A stretch of DNA of 64,000 bases, from NCBI GenBank assembly GCA_947034895.1, contig OX344763.1:34037025-34101024 (forward strand). The letters run 5' to 3'. Source of the DNA: Rhytidiadelphus loreus. Its lineage: Eukaryota > Streptophyta > Bryopsida > Hypnales > Hylocomiaceae. Below, in pieces: positions 1 through 11,929 of the stretch; the stretch's first letter is position 1; the number at the start of each line of letters is the position of its first letter. The translations under genes and the position numbers were made by a program. The notes beneath the pieces are model-generated. The model worked only from the letters and a program-made list of their open reading frames with translations. It was not told the DNA's origin and made no database searches.

Positions 1-110
1 ATATGAATTCAAAAAATTGCAAATTTTATCATGCGCGGGAAGTAAAAAATTTCAGGGTTTTCCTTGGGAGGGGGTCAGTTCACCCCGGCCAGTCAGTACC
101 CTGTGTTCAA
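1..110 (-). repeat. Partial inverted copy of the 200-bp R1 repeat
   Basis: This stretch is a diverged reverse-complement copy of about 112-210. Both share an EcoRI-like GAATTC, a run resembling TTTGCAAATTTT, a CAGGGTTT block and GGGGGTCAGTTC in the same order. The pair meets head to head near position 100, so the window opens inside a nested or inverted R1 cluster that continues off the left edge. Confidence 0.6.
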
Positions 111-124
111 AGGCCAGGGAGAAC

Positions 125-324
125 TGACCCCCTCGCTCGGCCCTGCGGGCAAACCCTGGAATTATTTATTTTCTGCACATGATTTTTTTTGCAAATTTTG
201 AATTCATTTTTGCAATCAGAGACCCCAAATTAGCTAGGCGAGGTCAAGATTATACCCTAGAATGGCCCAAAATAGGGGGCATTTTTTTTACTTGCACCCC
301 TGGTAAAGACGAGTGAGGGGGTCA
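125..324 (+). mobile_element. R1 element, copy 1: 200-bp MITE-like repeat
   Basis: The element begins TGACCCCCTCGCTCGG and ends in GAGGGGGTCA, which gives imperfect terminal inverted repeats. A second copy of exactly the same length lies inverted at 5955-6154. Shared blocks include CAGAGACCCCAAATTAGCTA and TATACCCTAGAA. Short flanks also match between copies (GGAGAAC on one side, ATCCA.CCTGATC on the other), so the true repeat unit may be about 235 bp. It has no coding capacity. No target-site duplication could be assigned because the flanks are themselves homologous. Confidence 0.65.
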
Positions 325-337
325 ATCCACCCTGATC

Positions 338-575
338 GTGTTCAAATACCAGCTAGTACCCGTATTCAAACACCAGACAATACCCGTATTCAAACACCAG
401 ACAATACCCGCATTCAAACACCAGACAATACCCGCATTCAAACACCAGACAATACCCGTATCCAAACACCAGGCAATACCCGTATTCAAACACCAGACAA
501 TACCCGTATTCAAACACCAGGCAATACCCGCATTAAACCTAGCTTGTACCTGTATTCAAATCCAGCCAGTACCTC
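338..575 (+). repeat. 24-bp minisatellite, about 8-9 units
   Basis: Units read CGTATTCAAACACCAGACAA plus TACC, with substitutions (C/T at the third base, A/G in CAGACAA or CAGGCAA). The period is a multiple of three, so several frames stay open by default and mimic repetitive proteins; these are not genes. A degenerate single unit at about 90-118, next to R1 copy 1, looks like the seed sequence. Confidence 0.9.
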
Positions 576-873
576 GGCGAGGTCAACCCTCTGCTACTCA
601 TCGGTTGTCGGGGCAGGTCAGCTCGAGACTTGAGCATCTCAGACATGGGTCAGTTCCAGAGCCTTTGGGGTCAGTTGGGTCTAGGGAGTCTAGAGCCTTG
701 GGGAGTTGGATACTCGGATATAGGAAGCCTTATCCAAATAATTCACATTATATGAGAATCAGGCCTTGGGGAGGGCCGTTTCAGGCTCATTCCTATTGCT
801 GGGAACCAACTTGTGTGATCTGGATAAAAAATAATAAAAAATAATATTAAAATATTAAAATGAAGAATACAAA

Positions 874-2136
<1,263 letters not shown>

Positions 2137-3257
2137 TTAACCCCTAAGGGACCAAGGCCTTTTTTTCTATCTAAAACACTCTGAATTGCCATTTCTATAG
2201 CAAAGAGTAAAAAACATTGAAAATTGTTTTTTTGCACATCTAATTGTAGGATCTTACACCTAACTAGTATCAATGAGAATGTGTGGAAAAAATTTCATAA
2301 ATTTTGACCTCACATATTGCAAGATATCTAAGTTTAAAGTGGAAAAAAACAAGTTTTTCAACACATTGTGGGACTTTTGATCTTTAAATCTTTGTTGTTG
2401 GAAACTAAGTTGAGAGTCTAGGAGAAAACAAAAATTAACAAAAATAAAATTATTCTTAACAAAATTATTAAGTAGAAGTAGGTATAAGATAGAAGGATAG
2501 TCTAAATTATTAATATCTTTAAAATGGAATTAAAATGCACTAATCACATTGGTCAGATTGTTCTAGGAAGCAAACAAATCACATGGAACTTTTCTTTTTT
2601 TAAATTGTAAAAATCACATTTAGAAATGAATCCTACAATTATTTTTTCAAAAAACTGCTCTAATTGCTTGAAAAACAAGATTGTCCATAACTTTCTCATA
2701 GCAAATCCAAATGGAATGGATCAAAGCTTTCCATAGAGACAAAAATATAATCCATAAGGAAAAGAATTCAAAAATTCAAATTTAGAATTTTTTTTGTTGC
2801 CCCTTTCCTCATATTTTGAGCTTATTTGAGCATAACTTTTGTCCTTGGGCATTGATTGAAAAAAATTATATTCCCACGAAGCTAATCAATTTTTCTATCT
2901 TCAAAAAAAGTTAAAAAAATCATGACAAAAATTCAGCCCATAGGTACTTACCCAAAATTCCATTTGTCTCCTAAAAGGACAATGATCTATTAGAGGGTAT
3001 TTGAAGGCAAAAACATCCTATTTCAAGCTTGATGATGTTTTCGTGGCACTAAAAGAATGAGGCACAGTCAAATTTTTTTTTAAAAGAAAAAAAGTTGAAT
3101 TTTTGAATTTAAAATAAAATAAAATGACGTGGCCCGATCTTGACCATGTCAAACTATGCAACTGACAACGTTCCCAATGCGATCGAGACAAATTTCAAAG
3201 CCAGGAACTCACAAGCTTCCTGAAGCCTTGAATATCTTGTAATGCTTTAGGGGTTAA
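2137..3257. mobile_element. TTAA-CCCC family element 1, 1.12 kb
   Basis: The left end is TTAACCCCTAAGGGACCAAG and the right end is GCTTTAGGGGTTAA. The outer 12-13 bp are an inverted repeat that includes TTAA at both ends. Internal blocks are shared, diverged, with 47101-48021: a GTAGGATCTTAC-like motif near 2250, TTGCAAGATAT near 2320, and ATTGTCCATAACTTTCTCAT near 2682. It has no coding capacity. It is a non-autonomous DNA-transposon remnant. Confidence 0.6.
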
Positions 3258-3641
3258 TATGACTTTCTTACTTCCCTACAAGGTTCCAATGGAAATTCAA
3301 AAGCACCCTTCAATACACTAAAGCAATGAATTAACCTTTTGCCATATGTATAAGTGACATAGGTGAGTTCATTGAATTCATTGAATTCATTAAATAGTGA
3401 CTTTCCAACCCAATTTCAATCCTTTCATCTCCAATTCCAAAACTTTGGGTCTCAATTGCATATTCAATGCAATGAAAACTACATTAGAATGCAATAAAAT
3501 TAAGTTGGATTCAAAAGTAGAGCTTCCAATTGGGCAACGATTCATAATGGGTATGCTTACTTTATATTATAACCTATAATCACATTCATCATTAATTGTA
3601 GTTTCAATTCTACTTCTTTGTTCTTCAAATTTTCAAAGAAA

Positions 3642-3717
3642 TTTTCTTATTCTACCATTGGATCATCCCAAATCATACATCATCATCTAAGATCATCCAA
3701 TGGTAGAATAAGAAAAT
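3642..3717. repeat. Perfect 23-bp inverted repeat with a short loop
   Basis: The arm TTTTCTTATTCTACCATTGG plus AT is repeated as its exact reverse complement at 3695-3717, with a loop of about 30 bp. It is followed by a degenerate run of AAGATCATCT units to about 3750. If transcribed, it would fold into a small hairpin. Its origin is not clear; it could be a foldback replication product. Confidence 0.75.
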
Positions 3718-4107
3718 CTAAGATCATCTAAGATCGTCTAAGATCATTTAAGAGTATGGTAGGTAATTAATTAACCCAGGTCTAAAGCCCAAATGTGAAA
3801 AAAGTGCATCTCTCATCACTTGTGTGTCTCAACATAAACTTCTTTCCATAACCAAGCTATATATTTGAATTACCTAGTGCATCACATAACATTGTTAACC
3901 AACTTGAGTCATTCCCCCTTGGAGATTGGGATAATTCCTCTTTAGATTTATGAGAGTGAATTTAGTTTAATTTGTTGAGAGTCATTAGTAAGCTATAAAG
4001 TTGCAATGCTAGTATCATTGGCTGATTCAAAATTTGCAAAAGAGTCATTAGTTGGATGCTAGGGGCTACTACTTTTTGAAAACCAAAAGGCCCTCTCCCA
4101 ACATTGG

Positions 4108-5608
4108 TTCACCCCTAAAGGACCAAATACTGTTTTTTGGCAATATAGCAATTTTGGGCAGCTCACTAAAGACGTAATTTTTAATTTTTTTCTTTGAAAA
4201 TTTCACACAATGTGTGCCCAAGGAGTAGTTTTAAGGCCCAATAGTTTTCATAACTTTTGACTACATGGTTAAAAATTTATTGCATGATATGTAATTTTCA
4301 ACAATCAGTAGTCAACCTAGGCAACCAAAAAACTTCTTTAAGAATCACTTTTAGAAAAATAAAAAAATTGAAATTGGTTTTCAAAATTTATACATATGTG
4401 GAGAGCTTTGAATCATTCCATTTTGATTTACGAGATGAAAGTTATGAGGTGTTCTAGTTTGCGGGTAGTTATGGATTCCCTACTCAAAAATAAATCTTTG
4501 GAGTACTTTATTTAACTCAATTTTTTATATTTAAAAAATAAAAATAAAATAATAATGTAGATTGTTTATTACTACATTATCACTGTTGGGATTGGAATTT
4601 TTCAATTTTATAATTAAATTCTTAATAATTTAGTGTTTTGAATGACTTTGTATTTCTTTCTATTTACTATTTTTTCCCTATATGTTGTGCAATTCCAAAT
4701 GATCTAAATTTTTTCAAGAATGTAGCTAACTTGACTTAAGGAATGAATCCAAAGAGTAACCACCCATTAGAAGAAATCAGAGGTTCTTATAGGGCTACCA
4801 ATTTTCTTTTTTGGTAGCCCTGCAATGCAAGTACAAAATAAATAAATATTTTATTTTATTTGTATAAGTATTAAAAAAATTTGATTAAAAAAAAAATTCA
4901 CCAATTTGATGTATAGATGATGTGGCACCAGTACACTAAAAATGATATTTAGTGTTGGATTACATTTAGTGTACTTACCACCCTACTCCACACAACACTA
5001 ATTTTGAACTTTGTGGGAATTAGTGTAATATTAGACTTCAATGCGTACCATAGAGTACATTTAGATTTACCAAATTTCAAAGTTGCCATAGTGTACAGAT
5101 TTCAGATTTACCATAGAGTACATTTAGTGTTAGAAATTAGATTTAATGTTACTTACTTTAGTAGGGTTAATGATATTTAGTGTCAAGGTTCGTAAATAGT
5201 GTTGCTAATGTGTTACAGATGTGTAAAAGAAAATAAAAGAATTCTCTAATTGCACCAAAATTGCACACAAGGGTGCAAAACTAGCAATCCTTTGGAGGCC
5301 TTAGATTTATTCTAATGCATTTTGGACATTAATTTTTTTCATACAAATGTGACCTTGTAAAGTGTAGTTGCTTGTGTTTTCACAAGGCCAAAAAAATGAT
5401 TTTTTTCACTTCAAACGTTAATATCTTGCAATGTACGTGGTGGAAAATTTTGAAATTTTTTCCACATCTTTTCAAACTATTTTACTACAAGATCCTATGA
5501 TTACATGTGTTCAAAAATGTTTTTCATCTAAAATTTGGTGCTTGTATCAAAAATGGCAGTTTGGGAGTGTTTTTGGTGAAAACATAGTCTCTGACCTTTA
5601 GGGGTAAA
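4108..5608. mobile_element. TTAA-CCCC family element 2, 1.5 kb, degenerate ends
   Basis: The left end is TTCACCCCTAAAGGACCAAA and the right end CCTTTAGGGGTAAA, so both TTAA motifs have decayed by one base. The segment 4380-4720 is the reverse complement of blocks at 19500-19800 and 45110-45420 (AAATAGTAAGTAGAAAGAAG, ATTCTATAACTA). Near 5410-5610 the CTTGCAATGTACG and AAGATCCTATGATTACA blocks match element 1 in inverse orientation. It is non-coding. Confidence 0.55.
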
Positions 5609-5954
5609 TAATGTTATGCACGCTACAATGATTAACCAATATGAGAGATTTATGCATTTATAGAGGTGTCGATAATGGCCACCTAACTAGTGTTGGCTCT
5701 AAGTGCATGTAGAACCTCTCTTGGTGCATGATATTGGAACTATGCACTAAGAGAGGTTTATACATGTCAAATAGGTGTAATTGAATGGCCATCTAATAGA
5801 TGTCAACTTCCAACACTACTTTTCACAAAATGTTCTTCAAATTGGCCCCACATACAAACTCCATCAGTAAAAGAGGTTCTACCTACAGACTACTTTTCAA
5901 AAAAAGTGCTTCAAAAGGTTAGTAGTTCCACCCTTTTTCATGATCAGGATGGAT

Positions 5955-6154
5955 TGACCCCCTTCCTCGGCCTTACTAGGGGGGCAAGTAAAAAAAAAGC
6001 CCCCTATTTTGGGCCGTTCTAGGGTATACTCTTAACCTCACCTAGCTAATTTGGGGTCTCTGATCGCAAAAATGAATTCAAAATTTGCAAAAAAATTCAT
6101 GTGCAGAAAATAAATAATTCCAGGGTTTGCCCGCAGGGTCAAGCGAGGGGGTCA
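5955..6154 (-). mobile_element. R1 element, copy 2 (inverted)
   Basis: This is a 200-bp reverse-complement copy of the element at 125-324, with the same termini (TGACCCCC...GGGGGTCA) and the same internal blocks. It differs by scattered substitutions. Together the two copies bracket 5.6 kb as long inverted repeats. Confidence 0.65.
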
Positions 6155-6265
6155 GTTCTCCTTGGCCCTTTTTCATTCCTTGTCCTAGCTTTGTGCTTCT
6201 TGGTCATTTACGCAATTTTGTTCCCCCCCTTGTCATTTAGGTTGAGTTGCAACCATGGCAAAGCT

Positions 6266-6690
6266 CTATGAATCAATTGCTTCAATTCGGGTTTTTTGGT
6301 ATTTTTTGAAACCCGGAGTTTTTTCCAAGAAAGTGAACCAAGAATAAACGGTGGAAGTTGAGGGTAGAGCCTTGGAGAACAAAGAATCAAGTGCCAATAA
6401 AATCAAAATAAATTCTAATAAACTAAAGGTTCCACGCCTAGGCTTCTTCAAGTGCCAGTTGATGTCATAGCCTTGCCGCATGCCAAAGAAGAGGGTCCAC
6501 ATCCAAGTGTTATCAAATTTGCAAAGGAATTTGGGCACCTTGGTCGGTAATCTCATACACGAACGAGAGGTCTTAAACCATGCCATCCTAGCATGGTCCG
6601 GGTTTGCTTTCCAAATCAATTGTTTCAATTTGGCTTGTAGCCAAGTGTTATGATTGAAGACCCATGCATTTCGTTCTGTATAGTAGAACT
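6266..6690 (-). pseudogene. Unrecognised open frame, possible gene or transposon fragment
   Basis: On the minus strand a frame stays open for about 140 codons in DNA that is otherwise rich in stops. It encodes a tryptophan-rich stretch: TWLQ, IWKANP, MAWFKTS, then TWMWTLFFGMRQGYD and INWHLKKPRR. I do not recognise the family. No start context, splice sites or neighbouring exons could be identified, and the frame ends in low-complexity sequence. It may be a decayed exon of a transposon-type gene or chance. Confidence 0.25.
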
Positions 6691-6959
6691 AGATTGTTTC
6701 AACTCATTTTCATTTTCAACTTGATGTGAACTTTGTTAGATGCATGCATATGAAAGATATTTAAAATGTTAAAGATTTCGATTCTTCTCATGACAATGAA
6801 GTAGCGTGTTTCAAAAACAAATCTAGCATGAGGTAGAGTGTGGCAAAGAAATGATGCAACACTTTCAATGGTCTTCTCCAGCATTAGTATGTGCAACAAC
6901 AAAGATTCCTTGGAAAAAAAGACAAATAACAATAGCAAGTGACACAATTAACCTCTAAT

Positions 6960-9774
6960 GAAGCAAGTGACCATTTTCTAGTCATTGTCCTTCTTTTTTT
7001 AGGTTCCAGTTTTCAAATTTCAAATTTATTTTTCAATAAAAAATATTTGTAGGAAATGCAATACATTATGAATCCAATGGTGGTGGTTTCATCAAATTTT
7101 GAATTAAAATCTACCTTGTGGAATTTCTTAAAGTTGAATGGTGTAGTATAGTTCAAGGCTCATGTATTATTGGCTCAATTTGGGCATAGATTGAAAAGGC
7201 ATCCAACCAATGCATGTATTGCCTACCTCAAAAAGGACAAATTCAAGGAGCTAAAGGAGAAGACAAGTGTGCCCATTCTTCTTTTTCTTCCAAACACTAC
7301 TTTGTTTCAATGACTACTATGCATTGCAAGCTCCACCCAAAATTGCAAAATGACTAGAATTAATGTTGTGAAAGTTTACATGAGCATTCTCAACTCCCAT
7401 ATCTTTCATTGAGCATAAAAAGGTCATGATTTCAAAATATTCTCACTAAGATATGCTCTTTCAATGTGCATTGCCCTATTTTCTATTGACCTAAATGAAA
7501 CTTCAAACTTAATTATCTACTAAATTGTAAATTAATCTAAAAACTTTTGAAGTGCTCACTTTCAATGTGAACTACAAGATCTTATGGTTACATTCTATCT
7601 AATCTGAAAAAAATGAGCAAACAAATTGTTGAAATTCATGGTAGTTTTGGCCCATTTTGAAAGTATAATCTCCTTTGGTCATTAGAGGTTTATTGAAGTT
7701 AGCAAGAGAGAGTCTTGGAACCTCTGAATTAAAAATAAGAATATTTTAACCTACAATAGATTTCATGCGCCTCAAAAATACTCTAATTAGTTTATTATAG
7801 GGATAATTTGAAGGAAATTGAAATGAATGGCAAGCAGGGTAAGATAGTTTTCTTACCTTGGTATTTATATGAAGAATGCCCAAGATAGGACTACATTCGT
7901 ACCACTAGCATATTCAGTTCTAACATTATGAGTATTGAAATGGTATAATTTTGGAATTCCAATTGTATTGAATGTCATTCTTTAATCTTCAAATTGTTGA
8001 ACAAATTTCAAATTCAAGAGTTTTAAATTCATAAAGAACTAAGACCTTCAAGTGAAATTTTCTTTGTTTTTTTGGATATTTTAAATTGCATAGCAAATTT
8101 AACAAAATTTGGACATGCTTATAAGTTTGCTTCCTTCAATCCAATGTCTTTTTTCCTTTGAACTAGAGCCAACCATTGAAAATACATAAGATAAGCAAAC
8201 CCATTATGGACTAAAAGTTAAGGTCCTAATTTTTCTCTCTTGCATCCTAATGTACCATATTAGAAATTGCACACAATGAGGAATTGGGGTTCAAATAATT
8301 GGAATTGAAGCTCAAAGGATTGGAATTGGGTTGAAAAGTCACCATTCATGAACTAAATGAATATCACCATGCGGCTTTACACCTAGCAAAAGGTTCATTC
8401 ATTATTGCACAATCTAAAGGAATACTTTTGAATTGCCAATAGAACCATGTAGGAAATTAAAAGAGCCATATTAGCATCAAGAGTATTCTCCTTCTAGAAT
8501 CTACAATGGGAAGCTCTATAATTTTGCTTCCATTGTTAGAAAATGATGTCCAAATCAACAAAAAATCAACAATTTTTTTGTTGAAATGGATACTATATCA
8601 ACCGTTTTTACAGTTTTTAATTGATTCGGCACAATTAACAAAATGGTCACAAATTTTTTGTTGATTCAAATAGTACAACATCCAAGTCAACCCCAATTTT
8701 TTTTTTTCCATTTTGGCGTACAAAAGTTTCTAGTAAGTTTTTTTTCATTTGGGCAATGTTTAAATCACCATAGTTGGAAATTCTATGTACAATGGAAATT
8801 TTTTTAGCTTAATCATTAACAATTTGGAGTTTTTGAAAATCAACAGACTTTGGTGGCCGTTTTGGCATACTAAGATAAATTTTTCCAAAAATATTAAAGT
8901 AACAAAAGTTGTGAAATCAGTATAAATTTCATCTCCAAAAAATCGTTTGAGATCTCAAGTCTCCAATCAAATGTTATGGATAAAGTTCAAAGAGGGTTTG
9001 GAATGGACATTTTCTATGACCATTTAAAAAATTCTTTGAATTTTGTTCATAACTTTTGATTTGAGACTCAAAATATAAAACGGACTTTTGTAAATGAAAT
9101 TTAAATTGATTTTACATCTTTTCTAAGCTCAAAGTTTTTTGAAAAAAATTATTCTATTTACTCTAAATGACCTCCAAAGTCTGGTGAGTTGAATGAACAA
9201 AAAACTTCAAATGCATAAGTAAGAAAAAAATCTTTAAATTGCACAGGCAATTGCATGGTATTGAGATGGTTAGAGATTGGGCCTTTCACCAAAAGGTCCT
9301 AGATTTGAACCTAGTTGGTGACCACCTTAGCCTGCCTACATGGTGGAACTACCATGTAGCCACTTTTGTATGGCCTACCTACATGTGCCACATGGTAGTT
9401 TCTGAGTCGTCCATATGAGATATTTTAAATTTCTTATTTTTTTTCTTTTTCTTTTTGGATTGACCAAATCAACACTTTCTTTGCTCCTTATTGTATCCAA
9501 ATCAAGACATGCAAATCATCAATCAAAATCAACACTTTCATAATGAATTTTTATTGACTTAGACACAAATTTTTTAGTAGTGTTTGACCACCTAGAATGT
9601 GTCTTTTCATTTCAAAAATCAATTGACTAAAATACCTGTGAAATGTGCATTGAATTGACATTCTTTTGCGAGAAAAAGATTGTAAATCTAGTAGGTTCTA
9701 TGCAATGTGATCCAATGGTTGATCTACAATGAGCTTTCTACCTTGACTACATAATTCCAAAACATTCATGAATG
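6960..9774. other. No gene seen
   Basis: This is AT-rich non-coding DNA. It shares weak blocks with the TTAA-CCCC elements (for example a CTACAAGATCTTATGGTTACA stretch near 7570 and GTCATTAGAGGTTTATTGAA near 7680), suggesting older, fragmented copies. No exon-like region was found on either strand. Confidence 0.55.
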
Positions 9775-10167
9775 TTAACCCCTAAAGTCCCATTGTCCCT
9801 AATGGATTTTAGGTAGGCTCCTAAGGTCTCAATTTTCATTGTGATTTTTTGAATTTCTTTTTTAAGATAGAAAAACACATAATCTTTTTGAATTTCTATT
9901 TTGAATTTCAATTAGTGCTTGAAAGCAAAAATTATCTCCCATAAATCCAAAATGGTGTTTGTTGTATAGCACCAAAAAAACACTAATAGTAATTTTTTTT
10001 TTAAATTTCCTCATGAGAAAATACTCTTGTCTACATGGAAATATTTCATTAGCCAATTCTATTTGGACTAGTAATGAAATCAATGAAGTTTAGGACAAGG
10101 CATGGGAGGTTGTCCACTCACCTAAGTAGTTGTGGGATTAGCCCTCTTTTTTACTTTAGGGCTAAAC
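9775..10167. mobile_element. Short TTAA-CCCC family element
   Basis: It begins TTAACCCCTAAAGTCCCATT and ends ACTTTAGGGCTAAA, about 390 bp apart. The ends match the longer family members apart from one changed base in the right terminus. The interior is non-coding. Confidence 0.4.
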
Positions 10168-10838
10168 AATTGGAAGCTTTTAGTGGGTCTAAAGTGAAAA
10201 TAACCTTGATTCATAGAAAGTGAAGGGTCCTTGCCTTGAAGTTCAAGAATGTTGTGTACTACTACAATGTAGATATAGAATAATTAGATACAATATGTTT
10301 GCATCACCTTGAGAATTAATTAATTTAATGTCAATTTTGTTACAATGACAATATTAAGAGCTCCAAAATTTTGACTCCAAAGGCTTTAAGAAAACATGGA
10401 CTAGTATTCTAGTGTCGATTAAAGTTTCAAGGCCTTTGATATTTAAAGTATAGATGTTATAAAATTATGGTAGATTTGATGAAATTGATAGAAATAGTAT
10501 ATTTGTATAAAGATAAAAGCCATAAATGTCCTAAAAATCCTCACAAGGAATCAAATGTTAAAAAATTGACCCTAAATGTTCAAGGCATCATATTTTGATG
10601 CCGACTAAACTTTGAAGTTAAATGAAATCTTACCAAAGGACTAATCACAAAAAACAACTAGAAAATGACTAGGAAACAACTGCAACTATAAAATGACAAT
10701 GGTTGTTTTCTAGTTGTTTCCAAATTCATTTTCTAGCTGGCTTATATCAATTGTCCCATATCAATCATCAAAAGTACTATGAAGTTGGACATATAAGTTG
10801 TAAATAGTTGTACTCTTATACATTAATAGAATTTTGAG

Positions 10839-11042
10839 ATTTGTACATTTTGTCGATTTCTACAATCTATAGATTCCTATAGTTTGTAGATTTCTACAAT
10901 CTATAGATTCCTATAGTTTGTAGATTTCTACATTTGTAGATTTCTACATTTTATAGATTTCTACATTTTATAGATTTCTACATTTTATAGATTTCTACAT
11001 TTTATAGATTTCTACATTTTATAGATTTCTACATTTTATAGA
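10839..11042 (+). repeat. AT-rich minisatellite, 34-bp then 17-bp units
   Basis: Two longer units around TCTACAATCTATAGATTCCT are followed by at least six nearly identical 17-bp units ATTTCTACATTTTATAG. The 17-bp unit looks like a shortened derivative of the longer one. Confidence 0.9.
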
Positions 11043-11880
11043 AGAGTTCATCGACAAAGTTCTAAGTAGGTTATTGGATGAGAAACAACCCCTTCATTTT
11101 TTGTGACAACAAAATCCACATATGACTTGTCTACAACAATTGTAGGTCTCTAAATTCTCATTAGTGGCAGATGTTCGATGCAATCTGAAAACCAGTTGTT
11201 TTTTGTAATCGCAAAACTCCTCATTTTCTTCTAATGTAATTAGTGCTGTTAGAGGTTCTTAGAAATGTGCCTCAAATACATTGGTTCATGGAAAAAAAAA
11301 TCACATTAGAAATTCATTTAAAAGAATTGTAGAGTAGATTTCGAGGAGCTATAAATTGTTTGGGGTTATGCATGCTAGGCCCTTTATCCACATTATCTTT
11401 TTGGTGACCAAATTTTTAATTCGATTTGACATGTGAAAAGAGGATTGAAAAACTTCAAATTACTTTTGCAATTTTGACACCCTCCTGATCAAACATTATA
11501 ATCTTCTTTTCCTATGTGATCTCTAACATGTCTAGTTTGAATTTTGTTGTGCTTTTGCTATTTCTAAAGCCCATGACTCATGAATCACACGGTAATGGAA
11601 AGAGATGATTTCCAAGGGCACCCCTTTGTCCTTTAAGGGTAAACTAAAAATAATCCTGCACGTGCATTGGTGGGACCAAGCCTTTTTCAATGAACACCCA
11701 ACACGTGTCTTCCTTCATGCCACCCACCCTGCCAAGCAAACCCAGTGCCACCCAGTTCTCCTTCGCATTCAAAGTCATCAAAAACTCCGTCCAGTACAGA
11801 ACGCACGTGCAACACAAAATCTTTTCACTGCAAAACTCCAGTCCATGTAACTTATGAGCAATTTCTATCATTGCACTTTG

Positions 11881-11884
11881 ATCC

Positions 11885-11922
<38 letters not shown>

Positions 11923-11924
11923 GA
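11881..11924 (+). promoter_or_regulatory. CT-rich leader upstream of the GPDH start codon
   Basis: A GCTCGCTCGCTC run passes into a (TC)n tract ending a few bases before the GPDH start at 11930. Such pyrimidine-rich leaders are common in plant 5' UTRs and core promoters. No TATA box or transcription start can be fixed. Confidence 0.55.
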
Positions 11925-11929
11925 TCGCC

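Noticed and set aside
313..844. Overlapping frames encoding repeats such as TRIQTPDN
   Set aside because: The 24-bp minisatellite has a period divisible by three, which keeps several frames open on both strands. There is no start context or homology.
2137..2160. AACCCCTAAA termini as interstitial telomeric repeats
   Set aside because: The motif has four C's, occurs once per element end and is not arrayed; plant telomeres are (CCCTAAA)n. The inverted pairing fits transposon ends better.
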